Notes: generated by a model not told the origin, from the letters alone. A stretch of DNA of 64,000 nucleotides from Kitasatospora kifunensis (GCF_014203855.1 NZ_JACHJV010000001.1:4712001-4776000); one strand, 5' to 3'. Positions 15,683 to 24,436 are shown, numbered from the stretch's first letter. Translations and numbers: made by a program.

Positions 15683-16591
15683 GTGAGCCTGACCGCCGAC
15701 GCGTTCGAGGCGCCCTCGAACAAGGCCAGGGCCTTCCTGCGCCTGGTCCTGATCGAGCACTCGATCTTCGCCCTGCCCTTCGCCTACATCGCCACCCTCA
15801 CCGCGATGTTCCTCGCCGACAAGCGGGTGCACTGGGGCGAGCTGCTGATCGTCACCATCGCCATGGTCAGCCTGCGGACCTTCGCGATGGCCGCGAACCG
15901 GATCATCGACCGGGAGATCGACGCCCGCAACCCCCGCACGGCGGGGCGCGAGCTGGTCACCGGAGCGGTCTCGCTGCGCACCGCCTACACCGGCTCGGCC
16001 CTCGCCCTGCTGGTCTTCCTCGGTGCCGCCGCCCTGCTCAACCCGCTCTGCCTGGCGCTCGCGCCGGTGGCGGTGGTGCCGATGGTGGTCTACCCGTACG
16101 GCAAGCGCTTCACCGACTTCCCGCACGCGATCCTCGGGCTGGCCCAGGCGATGGGCCCGGTCGGCGCCTGGCTGGCGGTCACCGGCAGCTGGTCCTGGCA
16201 GGCCGTGGTGCTCGGGCTCGCGGTCGGCATCTGGATCGGCGGCTTCGACCTGATCTTCGGCTGCCAGGACGTGCTGGCCGACCGGGCCGAGGGCGTGCGC
16301 TCGGTGCCGGCCCGGTTCGGCGTCGCCGCGGCGCTCACCGGTGCCCGGGTCTGCCATGCCATCACCACGGCGCTGTTCGTCTGGTACGGCGTGCTCACCC
16401 ACGCGGGCCCGGCCTTCTACGTCGGCCTGGTGGTGGTGATCGTCGCGTTCTGCTACGAGCACAGCATCCTCAAGCCGGACGACCTCTCGCGCCTCAACCG
16501 CGCCTTCTTCACCGCCAACGGCATCGTGGGCATCTCGCTGTTCGGCTTCGCCCTGCTGGACCTGGTCCTGCGCGGCCTGCACTTCAGCTGA
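15683..16591 (+). CDS. mqnP: UbiA-family prenyltransferase (MqnP type)
   Basis: An integral membrane aromatic prenyltransferase (302 aa, about eight to nine helices) that attaches the polyprenyl chain in menaquinone synthesis. The two Asp-rich metal/diphosphate motifs are visible: NRIIDREIDARNPRT and DLIFGCQDVLADRAEGVRS. GTG 15683 is preferred over the GTG at 15674 because GGAG (15671-15674) lies at the right distance. It follows mqnL by 76 bases in the same direction, probably as one transcript. Confidence 0.93.
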   Translation: MSLTADAFEAPSNKARAFLRLVLIEHSIFALPFAYIATLTAMFLADKRVHWGELLIVTIAMVSLRTFAMAANRIIDREIDARNPRTAGRELVTGAVSLRTAYTGSALALLVFLGAAALLNPLCLALAPVAVVPMVVYPYGKRFTDFPHAILGLAQAMGPVGAWLAVTGSWSWQAVVLGLAVGIWIGGFDLIFGCQDVLADRAEGVRSVPARFGVAAALTGARVCHAITTALFVWYGVLTHAGPAFYVGLVVVIVAFCYEHSILKPDDLSRLNRAFFTANGIVGISLFGFALLDLVLRGLHFS

Positions 16592-16681
16592 CCGGGCGTC
16601 AGCCGCCCCCGGGGTGGCGCTCCACCAGGGCCCGGCGGGTACGGGATGATCGGAGCCCGAAGGGCCCTGGAGGAGGCGTTG

Positions 16682-17050
16682 ATGCTCGGTACCCTGCAGT
16701 GCTTGGTCCTGGACTGCCACTACCCGGCCGCGCTGGCCCGGTTCTATGCCGTGCTGCTCGGCGGCGAGGTGGACCGGCCCGACTCGCGCTGGCGGCTGGA
16801 CGAGGACTGGTCCACCCTGCACACCCCGGCCGGGCTGGTGCTGGCCTTCCAGCGCGCCGAGGACTTCCACCCGCCGCAGTGGCCCGACCCGGGCCACCCG
16901 CAGCAGTTCCACCTGGACGTTCAGGTCGACGATCTGCCCGCCGCCGAGCGCGAGGTGACCGCGCACGGTGCGGCCTTCCTGCGGCGCGAGGACGGCTGGG
17001 TCATCTACGCGGACCCGGCCGGGCACCCGTTCTGCCTGCTGCCGAACTGA
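16682..17050 (+). CDS. VOC-superfamily (glyoxalase/dioxygenase-like) protein, 122 aa
   Basis: Paired beta-alpha-beta-beta-beta modules: CLVLDCHYPAALARFYAVLLGGEV, then FHLDVQVDDLPAAEREVTAHGAA and the end motif YADPAGHPFCLLP. This matches the small single-domain VOC proteins annotated glyoxalase-like. Metal-ligand candidates are His14 and the Glu/His positions, but activity cannot be named. ATG 16682 has GGAGGAGG 6 bases upstream. It lies between mqnP and the convergent MOSC gene; a role in menaquinone synthesis is not supported. Confidence 0.82.
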   Translation: MLGTLQCLVLDCHYPAALARFYAVLLGGEVDRPDSRWRLDEDWSTLHTPAGLVLAFQRAEDFHPPQWPDPGHPQQFHLDVQVDDLPAAEREVTAHGAAFLRREDGWVIYADPAGHPFCLLPN

Positions 17051-17056
17051 CCGGCC

Positions 17057-17767
17057 CTAGAGCAGCCGCAGCCGGTCCCCGACCCGCAGCGGGCCGGGCG
17101 CGCCGACCGTCGCCAGCGCGTCCAGGCGCCGCTGGTGGGCCCGGGTCAGCACCCGCAGGATCTCGGGGGCGTGCGGCAGTCCGGGCTGGGCGGCGGTGGC
17201 CATCGCGCAGCGCTCGCTGGCCCGCACGAAGGCCAGCCGCGCGCCGGAGGGCAGCACCCCCTCCCGCCCGAACCACTGGTCCTCGACGAACGGCGGGGTG
17301 CCCGGCGGGGTGCGCAGCACGATGTTGGGGCGGAAGCGGCGTTCGTCCACCAGCTCACCCGGCACGGCCTCGCGGACCCAGTCCAGGGTGGCGGTGGTCA
17401 GCAGGCTGACCGGCAGTTGGTCGAAGTGCGAGACGGTGTCCTCGCGGGCCAGCTCGACGTCGGGCAGCTGCAGGTAGGCGCGCAGGAAGGCGGTGGGGTC
17501 GGCGATCGAGCGGCCCAGTGGGTCGAGCAGCTCGGGTGCCTCCAGCCGGTGTCCGAGCCGTGAGCCCAGTCGCAGCAGGCCGTCCATCCGCCTGAACCGC
17601 CGGGTGGTCTTGCCCGAGCCGAGTCTGCCGTCGGCGTCGCGGACGGCGTAGAGCCGGTCGCCGGCCAGGCCGCGGTCCTCGAGGGCGACCTGGGTCAGGC
17701 GCTCCCCGGCCGTGGACTTCACGGGGTAGCGCCAGAGTCGCTCGACCACTCCGACGATCTCTGCCAT
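17057..17767 (-). CDS. MOSC-domain protein (molybdopterin sulfurase C-terminal type)
   Basis: The 236 residues comprise the MOSC N-terminal beta-barrel (GVVERLWRYPVKSTAGERL, GLAGDRLYAVRD) and the MOSC domain with ERCAMATAAQPG, in which the Cys is the conserved residue thought to handle activated sulfur. Such proteins act in molybdenum cofactor sulfuration or as mARC-like reductases. Without an Fe-S domain here the exact role is open. A TAGGCT hexamer ends 8 bases before the ATG with no ribosome site, so the message may be leaderless. Convergent with the VOC gene. Confidence 0.85.
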   Translation of the reverse strand: MAEIVGVVERLWRYPVKSTAGERLTQVALEDRGLAGDRLYAVRDADGRLGSGKTTRRFRRMDGLLRLGSRLGHRLEAPELLDPLGRSIADPTAFLRAYLQLPDVELAREDTVSHFDQLPVSLLTTATLDWVREAVPGELVDERRFRPNIVLRTPPGTPPFVEDQWFGREGVLPSGARLAFVRASERCAMATAAQPGLPHAPEILRVLTRAHQRRLDALATVGAPGPLRVGDRLRLL

Positions 17768-17834
17768 GGACGGGCAGCCTATCGGGGGCGGCGAACCTTG
17801 GTCTAGACCTATGGAACGGGGGAGTGGGGAACGC

Positions 17835-18593
17835 TCACCCCACCCGCGCCACCGCCCGCACCGGCGCGCCGTCGGCGGCGGCCAGCCGCAGCGGGAACAG
17901 GCTCACCGTGATCGGCTTCTCTCTGGCCTGGGCCTCCAGCAGCGGGGTCAGGTCGGTCAGGTTCTCCGCGATCACGCCGCCGCCCTCGGCGCCGAGCAGG
18001 ATCCGGTGGGCGGCCAGCAGCGGTGCCTCGGCCGTCGGGGCGGCGTCGTGATCGTCGGCCAGATCGGCCAGCAGGACGGCGACCGCCGGGTCCCCCGGGC
18101 CCGGGTCGGGGGTCGGGTCCACGCTGAGCGCGTCCACTCCGAGCGTGCGCACCCCGGCCGCGACGATCGCCTCGGCGGCCTCGGGCGTCAGGTAGGGGTG
18201 GGCCAGGTAGCGCTCGGTGCCCCAGAACCGGGGCCAGCCGGTGGCCAGCAGCAGGATCGCGCCGGGGGTCAGCCGGGCCAGCGCGGGCGCCAGTTGATCG
18301 GGCGTCACCGGGCTGCGGGCCGGCAGCGCGCGCAGGTCGGCGACGACGGCAGGGCCGGTGAACCGCGCCAGCGGCAGCCCGTCCAGCGTGGGCCAGGTGA
18401 CATCCACGTGGTAGGGGGCGTCCACGTGGGTGCCGGACTGCGAGCCCAGGTGCACCGAGAGCACGTTCACCCCGGCGGTGTCGGTGGTCAGCGCGGGGCG
18501 CAGCGCGACCTCCGGGTCACCGGGGTAGACGGGCATGCCGGTGGTGACCTGGTGGGTGAGGTCGAGCAGGACCGGGGCCGGCGAAGGAGTCAC
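17835..18593 (-). CDS. cyclase-family (kynurenine formamidase-like) metal-dependent hydrolase
   Basis: The protein (252 aa) opens with LLDLTHQVTTGMPVYPGDPEV and carries the metal-binding GSQSGTHVDAPYHV motif of the cyclase/formamidase fold. Family members hydrolyse N-formylkynurenine, isatin or polyketide-type rings; no tryptophan catabolism genes lie nearby to specify the substrate. GTG 18593 is chosen since the fold begins there; the frame extends 36 residues further with unlikely composition and would run across the ubiX promoter. It is divergent from the UbiX gene, with only 40 bases between starts. Confidence 0.85.
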   Translation of the reverse strand: MTPSPAPVLLDLTHQVTTGMPVYPGDPEVALRPALTTDTAGVNVLSVHLGSQSGTHVDAPYHVDVTWPTLDGLPLARFTGPAVVADLRALPARSPVTPDQLAPALARLTPGAILLLATGWPRFWGTERYLAHPYLTPEAAEAIVAAGVRTLGVDALSVDPTPDPGPGDPAVAVLLADLADDHDAAPTAEAPLLAAHRILLGAEGGGVIAENLTDLTPLLEAQAREKPITVSLFPLRLAAADGAPVRAVARVG

Positions 18594-18620
18594 CCCACCA
18601 TGCTCTCGCGTCGCAGGCTC

Positions 18621-18633
18621 TAGGGTGCGGGGT
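18621..18633 (+). promoter_or_regulatory. leaderless -10 element of the UbiX gene
   Basis: TAGGGT (18621-18626) is followed by exactly 7 bases and then the ATG at 18634, the spacing expected when transcription begins at the start codon. No ribosome site and no clear -35 box were found. Confidence 0.5.
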
Positions 18634-19308
18634 ATGCGCAAGGAAGAAGACGACACGGTACGGCGGCCCTGGGTGGTCGGGGTCAGTGGCGCCTCGGGCA
18701 CCCCCTACGCGGCCTCGGTGATCCGGGCGCTGCTGGCGGCCGGCGAGGCGGTGGACCTGGTGGTCAGCCGGGCCGCCCGGCTGACCATCCTGGACGAGAC
18801 CGGCATCTCCTTCCGGGACGCGCACTGGCGCGCCGACCTGGCCGCCTGGCTGGGCGGCGACAGCGGCCGGGCCGAAGCGGGCTTGGAGAACGTTCGCTAC
18901 TGGGCCGCCGGCGACTTCGCGGCGGGGCCCTCCAGCGGCTCCTACCCGGCCAAGGGGATGCTGGTGGTGCCGGCCACCACCGGCGCGGTGGCCGGCATCG
19001 CGCTCGGCCTGAGCAAGGACCTGCTGCAGCGGGCCGCCGCCGTCACCCTCAAGGAGCGCCGCCCGCTGGTGGTCTGCGTCCGCGAGGCGCCCCTCGACGG
19101 GGTGACGCTGCGTCATCTGGTCGAGCTGGACTCGGCCGGCGCCGTGGTGCTGCCCGCCTCGCCCGGCTTCTACGCGGGCGGCTCCACCGCCCAGGAGCTG
19201 GTGGACTTCGTGGCGGGGCGGGTGCTGGACGCGGTCAAGGTGCCGCACACGCTCTACCGCCGGTGGGCGGGTGAGCTGGGCGCGGCCCGCAGCGCCGAGG
19301 GGGCATAG
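18634..19308 (+). CDS. mqnM: UbiX-type flavin prenyltransferase (MqnM type)
   Basis: Makes prenylated FMN, the cofactor needed by the UbiD-type decarboxylase MqnL. The 224-residue protein shows the Rossmann-like GVSGASGTPYAASVIRALL, the SSGSYPAKGMLVVPATTGAVAGIALGLSKDLLQRAA core, and KERRPLVVCVREAPLDGVTLRHL, which are diagnostic of UbiX/Pad1. ATG 18634 is preferred over in-frame codons upstream, which overlap the divergent cyclase gene. Separated from mqnL/mqnP by the VOC, MOSC and cyclase genes. Confidence 0.93.
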   Translation: MRKEEDDTVRRPWVVGVSGASGTPYAASVIRALLAAGEAVDLVVSRAARLTILDETGISFRDAHWRADLAAWLGGDSGRAEAGLENVRYWAAGDFAAGPSSGSYPAKGMLVVPATTGAVAGIALGLSKDLLQRAAAVTLKERRPLVVCVREAPLDGVTLRHLVELDSAGAVVLPASPGFYAGGSTAQELVDFVAGRVLDAVKVPHTLYRRWAGELGAARSAEGA

Positions 19309-19458
19309 GAGCAGCCGCGCCGGGAGAGTATGTTCTCTGCGATATCTGGCATCCGACATCTGACGTCTGCGAAACCCGGGTTGCACCACGCGTGGGCCCT
19401 TGGATTTGCGGATAATGCTCTCGGGGTCTGGCGAGGTTCGGAAGGACGCGGACGGTAC

Positions 19459-19917
19459 ATGGACACGGTGGACAGACAGCTCATCCAGGCGCTGCGGGAG
19501 AACGGCCGCGCCTCCTACGCGGAACTGGGCCGTCTGGTGGGCCTGTCGGGGCCGAGCGTCACGGATCGGATCAACCGTCTGGAGCAGGCCGGGGTGATCA
19601 CCGGCTACCGGGCGACGGTCAACCCGGCCTCGCTCGGCTTCGGGGTGACCGCCCTGATCGGCCTTCAGCTCACCGACGCCGCCGACCACGAGGACGTGGC
19701 GCACCGCCTCAAGGACCTCGGCGAGGTCGAGGACTGCTGGTTCATCGCGGGTGACGACTCGTACATGCTCAAGGTCCGGGTCTCCGATGTGGAGGGCCTG
19801 GAGTCCGTGGTGAAGCGGCTCTCGGGCACCAAAGGTGTGGCCCGCACCCGGACCACCGTCGTACTCTCCACCAAATGGGAGAACCGGGTCAGCGAACTGC
19901 CGCTGCCGACCGACTGA
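19459..19917 (+). CDS. Lrp/AsnC-family transcriptional regulator
   Basis: A complete Lrp-type protein (152 aa). An N-terminal helix-turn-helix (MDTVDRQLIQALRENGRASYAELGRLVGLSGPSVTDRINRLEQAGVI) is followed by a RAM ligand-binding domain (FGVTALIGLQLTDAADHEDVAHRL, VEDCWFIAGDDSYMLKVRV). Such proteins usually sense amino acids. Its position directly before a threonine/serine dehydratase-like gene makes that gene a plausible target, while its place between the UbiX gene and mqnE is, as I recall, conserved in streptomycetes. Start at ATG 19459 because the frame before it has no typical codon use. Confidence 0.92.
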   Translation: MDTVDRQLIQALRENGRASYAELGRLVGLSGPSVTDRINRLEQAGVITGYRATVNPASLGFGVTALIGLQLTDAADHEDVAHRLKDLGEVEDCWFIAGDDSYMLKVRVSDVEGLESVVKRLSGTKGVARTRTTVVLSTKWENRVSELPLPTD

Positions 19918-19992
19918 GACCGGTCGGTCCAGGCCGGGTGGCGCGGCGGCCCACGAGTGGACCCGAACTCAACGCTGGGGAATGAGGAACGA

Positions 19993-20955
19993 ATGCCACT
20001 GGTCGGGTTGGAAGAGCTGCGTGCCGCTCAGCGACGGATAGCCGGCGTGGCGGTGCGCACACCGCTGATGCCGGCTCCGTGGGCCGAGGACGGCAACCGC
20101 CGGCTCTGGCTCAAGCCGGAGAACCTCCAGCCCACCGGCGCCTTCAAGATCCGCGGCGCCTACAACCGGCTGGCCCAGCTGAGCGCCGCCGAGCGCGAGC
20201 GCGGCGTGGTCGCCCAGTCCAGCGGCAACCACGCCCAGGCGATCGCGTACGCGGCCAAGATGCTCGGCATCAAGGCCGTCATCGTGATGCCCGACACCTC
20301 GCCCGCGGTCAAGGTGGAGAGCACCCGCTCCTACGGTGCCGAGGTGCTGCTGGTCGCCCCGGAGCGGCGCGAGGACACGCCCGGTGAGCTGAGGGAGCGT
20401 CACGGATACGTCTGGGTGCCGCCCTTCGACGACCTGGACATCATCGCCGGGCAGGGCACGGTGGGCCTGGAGATCGGTGAGGACGCCCCGGACGAGCTGG
20501 ACACCGTCCTGGTGCCGGTCAGCGGCGGCGGGCTGATCAGCGGGGTGGCCGCGGCGATCAAGCTGACCACGCCGGGCGTGCGGGTGATCGGGGTCGAGCC
20601 GGAGCTCGCTGCCGACGCCCAGGCCAGTCTGCGGGCCGGTGAGCGGCTGAGCTGGCCGGTCGCCGACACCTACCGGACGATCGCCGACGGGCTGCGCACC
20701 CCGGCGCTGGGCGTGCTGCCGTTCGAGCACGTGCAGGCCTACGTGGACGACATCGTCACGGTCACCGAGGAGGAGATCCGCGACACCGTCGCGGTGCTGG
20801 CCAGGCGTGGCCGCCTGGTTGCCGAGCCCTCCGGCGCGGTGGCCACCGCCGGGTACCTGCACCGGGCCGATGAGCTGCGCGGGAGGGTCTTCGCCGCGGT
20901 GGTCAGCGGCGGCAACCTGGAACCGAAGCTGCTGTCGGAGCTGCTCGCCGCATAG
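19993..20955 (+). CDS. PLP-dependent threonine/serine dehydratase-like enzyme
   Basis: A fold-type II PLP enzyme (320 aa). The Schiff-base lysine sits in PENLQPTGAFKIRGAYNR, the Ser/Asn cofactor loop is SSGNHAQAIAYAAK, and the phosphate loop is VPVSGGGLISGVAAAIK. With no C-terminal ACT domain it is the short catabolic form, so threonine dehydratase, serine dehydratase or serine racemase are all possible. ATG 19993 has GAGGA just upstream. It follows the Lrp gene by 75 bases and precedes mqnE. Its place inside the menaquinone block is unusual to my knowledge. Confidence 0.88.
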   Translation: MPLVGLEELRAAQRRIAGVAVRTPLMPAPWAEDGNRRLWLKPENLQPTGAFKIRGAYNRLAQLSAAERERGVVAQSSGNHAQAIAYAAKMLGIKAVIVMPDTSPAVKVESTRSYGAEVLLVAPERREDTPGELRERHGYVWVPPFDDLDIIAGQGTVGLEIGEDAPDELDTVLVPVSGGGLISGVAAAIKLTTPGVRVIGVEPELAADAQASLRAGERLSWPVADTYRTIADGLRTPALGVLPFEHVQAYVDDIVTVTEEEIRDTVAVLARRGRLVAEPSGAVATAGYLHRADELRGRVFAAVVSGGNLEPKLLSELLAA

Positions 20956-21035
20956 GCGTAGTCTCGATCTGGCCATCGGCACCGATGGCTGCTGGACCGA
21001 AAGACAGTCGAAATGCACAGGAGGCGGGGCACCGC

Positions 21036-22199
21036 ATGGACGCAGGGCTGAAGCGGGAGCTGGAGGCGAAGGTCTACGCGGGCGAGCGGCTGACCCGTGA
21101 GGACGGCATCGCGCTCTACGAGAGCGACGACCTGGCCTGGCTGGGCGGCCTGGCGCACCACGTGCGGACGAAGAAGAACGGCGACGTCGTCCACTTCAAC
21201 GTCAACCGCCACCTGAACATGACCAACGTCTGTTCCGCCTCCTGTGCCTACTGCTCGTTCCAGCGCAAGCCGGGCGAGAAGGACGCCTACACGATGCGAA
21301 TCGAGGAGGCCGTGCGGCTGGCCAAGGCGATGGAGGTGGACTCGCTCACCGAACTGCACATCGTCAACGGCCTGCACCCCACCCTCCCGTGGCGCTACTA
21401 CCCGCGCAGCCTGCGCGAGCTGAAGGCCGCGCTGCCCGCCGTCTCGCTCAAGGCGTTCACCGCCACCGAGATCCACTGGTTCGAGAAGATCAGCGGACTG
21501 ACGGCCAGTGAGATCCTGGACGAGCTGATCGACGCCGGCCTGGAGTCGCTGACCGGTGGCGGTGCGGAGATCTTCGACTGGGAGGTCCGCCAGCACATCG
21601 TCGACCACGAGACCCACTGGGAGGACTGGTCGCGCATCCACCGCCTGGCGCACGAGAAGGGTCTGAAGACCCCGTGCACCATGCTCTACGGCCACATCGA
21701 GGAGCCCCGGCACCGGGTCGACCACGTGCTGCGGCTGCGTGAGCTGCAGGACGAGACCGGCGGGTTCCAGGTCTTCATCCCGCTGCGCTACCAGCACGAC
21801 TTCCACGACTCCAAGGACGGCGTGGTCCGCAACCGGCTGATGGCCCGCACCGAGATGGCCACCGGCGCCGAGGCGCTGAAGACCTTCGCCGTCTCCCGGC
21901 TGCTCTTCGACAACGTCCCGCACGTCAAGGTCTTCTGGGTGATGCACGGCGTCACCACCGCCCAGCTGGCGCTCAGCCACGGCGCGGACGACATGGACGG
22001 CTCGGTGGTCGAGTACAAGATCACCCACGACGCGGACAACTTCGGCACCCCGAACAAGCTCGGCCGGCAGGACCTGCTGGAGCTGATCCGGGACGCCGGT
22101 TTCCGGCCGGTCGAGCGCAACACCCGCTACGAGGTGATCCGCGAGTACGACGGCCCGGACCTGGACCGCCGCGAGACTCCGCAGGCGATGCGGCTCTGA
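21036..22199 (+). CDS. mqnE: aminofutalosine synthase (radical SAM)
   Basis: Joins S-adenosylmethionine-derived adenosyl to 3-(1-carboxyvinyloxy)benzoate, giving aminofutalosine, the second step of futalosine menaquinone synthesis. The radical SAM cluster motif is CSASCAYCSF (Cys66, 70 and 73). Other family segments are HIVNGLHPTLPWRYYP, KAFTATEIHWFEKISG and LTGGGAEIFDWEVRQHI. 387 aa, full length. ATG 21036 has AGGAGG 11 bases upstream. The partner genes mqnA, mqnB, mqnC and mqnD are outside the window. A strong terminator follows. Confidence 0.96.
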   Translation: MDAGLKRELEAKVYAGERLTREDGIALYESDDLAWLGGLAHHVRTKKNGDVVHFNVNRHLNMTNVCSASCAYCSFQRKPGEKDAYTMRIEEAVRLAKAMEVDSLTELHIVNGLHPTLPWRYYPRSLRELKAALPAVSLKAFTATEIHWFEKISGLTASEILDELIDAGLESLTGGGAEIFDWEVRQHIVDHETHWEDWSRIHRLAHEKGLKTPCTMLYGHIEEPRHRVDHVLRLRELQDETGGFQVFIPLRYQHDFHDSKDGVVRNRLMARTEMATGAEALKTFAVSRLLFDNVPHVKVFWVMHGVTTAQLALSHGADDMDGSVVEYKITHDADNFGTPNKLGRQDLLELIRDAGFRPVERNTRYEVIREYDGPDLDRRETPQAMRL

Positions 22200-22259
22200 G
22201 TGGTGCGGGGCTCACCGGTCCCGCGCAGCAGCGCTGACGTCCCTTCATGAGGATTTAGG

Positions 22260-22291
22260 GCGGCCCGGGTTTACCGACCCGGGCCGCTTTT
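22260..22291 (+). terminator. intrinsic terminator after mqnE
   Basis: GCGGCCCGGGT (22260-22270) and ACCCGGGCCGC (22277-22287) form an 11-bp perfect stem with a 6-nt loop, followed by TTTT. This is the most classical rho-independent terminator in the window. Confidence 0.88.
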
Positions 22292-22306
22292 GGCAGGATC
22301 GACCGC

Positions 22307-23317
22307 ATGTCCGGAACACGTCGTGCTGCCGAACGTCACCACCCCGCGGGGCCGTCCGCCGAGGGGGCGGCCATCAGAGGGTCGGGCGACGGGCGCGTGA
22401 CCCCGGGGCCCCGGGCACAGGCACGCGGTCGTCGGCGCAAGGCGCGTCGGCGGCGTGGGGTCGCCTCGGCGAGCACGGCAGCGCTGCTGGTGGCCGCGGC
22501 CGTCGGCTGGTTCGGTTTCGGCCCCGGCGGGATGCTGACCGCGCACGGCAGCCCGGCGGCACTCGCCCAGAACACACCGGCGCCGCCGCCACCCGCCCAG
22601 GCCGCGCCCTCACCGGACGGCGCGCCCAGCGCGAGCGCCCCCGGCGCCCCGAGCGGGCAGCCGACTGCCGGCGACCCGCACTCCCAGCCGCCCAGCGCCG
22701 ACCGTTCGGATCGGGCGGACGGCAGCTTCGCCGCGATACCCGGCCTGGGTACCGGCTTCAGCGCGAAGATACCGGCCCAGAGCAACCAGGTGGTGCTGGC
22801 CTCCGGCGCGGGCAAGGACTCCTCCGACGCCACCGTCACCCTGTGGAGCCGCACCCCCGACGGCCGCTGGCGCCCTGGTACCTCGTGGAGCGCGCACAAC
22901 GGCGACGCCGGCTGGACCACCGACCACACGGACGGCGACCTGCGCAGCCCGATCGGCGTCTACACGCTCAGCGACGCCGGCGGCCTGAAGTCCGACCCGG
23001 GCAGCAAGCTGCCCTACCACCAGGACAACGACTTCGTGGCCGGCGGCACCGGCTTCAACGGCGAGTCGCTGGCCGGTGCCTTCGACTACGTGGTGGCGAT
23101 CGACTACAACCGGGTGCCCGGCACCTCCCCGCTGGACGCCCAGAAGCCGCTCGGCGCGGCCAAGGGCGGCGGTATCTGGCTGCACGTCGACCACGGCGGC
23201 CCGACCCACGCGTGCGTCTCGCTGCCCGAGGACAAGATGGCCGAGCTGCTGCGCACCCTCGATCCGGGGGCCCATCCGGTGATCGTGATGGGCGACGCGG
23301 CCTCGCTGGCCACCTGA
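22307..23317 (+). CDS. secreted or membrane-anchored L,D-transpeptidase-like protein
   Basis: A long basic N-terminus (GRRRKARRRRG) leads to one membrane helix (about residues 50-75), then a Pro/Ser/Ala linker of about 60 residues and a YkuD-type domain. Visible catalytic-region motifs are PIGVYTLSDAGG, then WLHVDHGGPTHACVSLPED, in which the Cys is the expected nucleophile. The usual HGC-R pattern is altered to HAC-S. Such enzymes make 3-3 peptidoglycan cross-links or modify the wall. ATG 22307 lies just behind the mqnE terminator. Confidence 0.82.
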   Translation: MSGTRRAAERHHPAGPSAEGAAIRGSGDGRVTPGPRAQARGRRRKARRRRGVASASTAALLVAAAVGWFGFGPGGMLTAHGSPAALAQNTPAPPPPAQAAPSPDGAPSASAPGAPSGQPTAGDPHSQPPSADRSDRADGSFAAIPGLGTGFSAKIPAQSNQVVLASGAGKDSSDATVTLWSRTPDGRWRPGTSWSAHNGDAGWTTDHTDGDLRSPIGVYTLSDAGGLKSDPGSKLPYHQDNDFVAGGTGFNGESLAGAFDYVVAIDYNRVPGTSPLDAQKPLGAAKGGGIWLHVDHGGPTHACVSLPEDKMAELLRTLDPGAHPVIVMGDAASLAT

Positions 23318-23458
23318 GAATCCTCTTTGTGCCTCCGAATGTCCCTCCCGGGCCCGTTGCGGGACAAGGGCTCTTGTTTGTCTCCTACAGCTTCCGGGGT
23401 CGGATCCTGTCACCGGACGTGAGCAGTTGACGCACCGGTAACCGGGTTGAGTGGCAAC

Positions 23459-24403
23459 ATGACCGGTTCCCGCATTGTGGCGCTCGGCCACTACCAGCCC
23501 GCCAAGGTCCTCACCAACGACGACCTGGCCGTACTGGTCGACACGGACGACGAGTGGATCCGCAGCCGGGTGGGCATCCGCGCGCGGCACATCGCCGAGA
23601 GCGAGACGCTCGTCGACCTCGCCACCGAGGCGGCGCAGAAGGCGCTGGCCACCAGCGGGTTCGCCCCGGCGGACATCGACCTCGTGGTGGTGGCCACCTG
23701 TACCGCCGTCGAGCGCAGCCCGAACACCGCCTGCGCGGTGGCGGCCAGGCTCGGCATTCCCAGCCCCGCCGCCTACGACATCAACACCGTCTGCTCGGGC
23801 TTCTCCTACGCGCTGGCCACCGCGGACCACGCGATCCGGGCCGGTGCGGCGAGCCGGGCACTGGTGATCGGGGCGGAGCGGATGTCCGACACCATCGACT
23901 GGACCGACCGCTCCACCTGCGTGATCTTCGCGGACGGGGCCGGTGCCGCGGTGGTCGAGGCCCAGCCGGACGAGGCCGAGCCCGGCATCGGCCCGGTGGT
24001 CTGGGGATCGGAGCCGGAGAAGACCGACGCGGTGACCATCACCGGCTGGAAGCCGGTGATCAGCCAGCAGGGCCAGGCGGTCTTCCGCTGGGCCACCACC
24101 CAGGTCGCCCCGCTGGCCCGGCAGACCTGTGAGCGGGCCGGGATCGACCCGAGCGAGCTCAAGGGCTTCGTGGCCCACCAGGCCAATCTGCGGATCATCG
24201 ACTCGATCGCCGCCAAGCTCGGCGCGACCGACGCCGTGATCGCCCGTGACGTGGTCGACTCCGGCAACACCTCGGCCGCCTCGATCCCGCTGGCGCTCAG
24301 CAAGCTGGTCGAGCGCGGTGAGCTGGTCAGCGGCGATCCGGTGCTGCTCTTCGGCTTCGGCGGCGGCCTCGCCTACGCGGGCCAGGTCATCCGCTGCCCC
24401 TGA
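23459..24403 (+). CDS. fabH: beta-ketoacyl-ACP synthase III (FabH family)
   Basis: A condensing enzyme that starts fatty acid chains from acyl-CoA and malonyl-ACP. The catalytic triad is clear: Cys112 in DINTVCSGFS, His240 in FVAHQANLR, Asn270 in DSGNTSAAS. The C-terminal LLFGFGGGLAYAGQ is typical. 314 aa. It stands alone, without fabD, acpP or fabF, so it could be a second FabH with a special starter preference. The ATG at 23459 is used; a TTG 12 bases earlier is also in frame. No strong ribosome site is visible. Confidence 0.9.
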   Translation: MTGSRIVALGHYQPAKVLTNDDLAVLVDTDDEWIRSRVGIRARHIAESETLVDLATEAAQKALATSGFAPADIDLVVVATCTAVERSPNTACAVAARLGIPSPAAYDINTVCSGFSYALATADHAIRAGAASRALVIGAERMSDTIDWTDRSTCVIFADGAGAAVVEAQPDEAEPGIGPVVWGSEPEKTDAVTITGWKPVISQQGQAVFRWATTQVAPLARQTCERAGIDPSELKGFVAHQANLRIIDSIAAKLGATDAVIARDVVDSGNTSAASIPLALSKLVERGELVSGDPVLLFGFGGGLAYAGQVIRCP

Positions 24404-24436
24404 GCCGCGGCCGGAAGGGCTCGGGCAAAAGATAGA

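Noticed and set aside
23459..24403. fabH as part of a biosynthetic cluster
   Set aside because: No ketosynthase, acyl carrier protein, NRPS or tailoring genes surround it, so a cluster is not supported.
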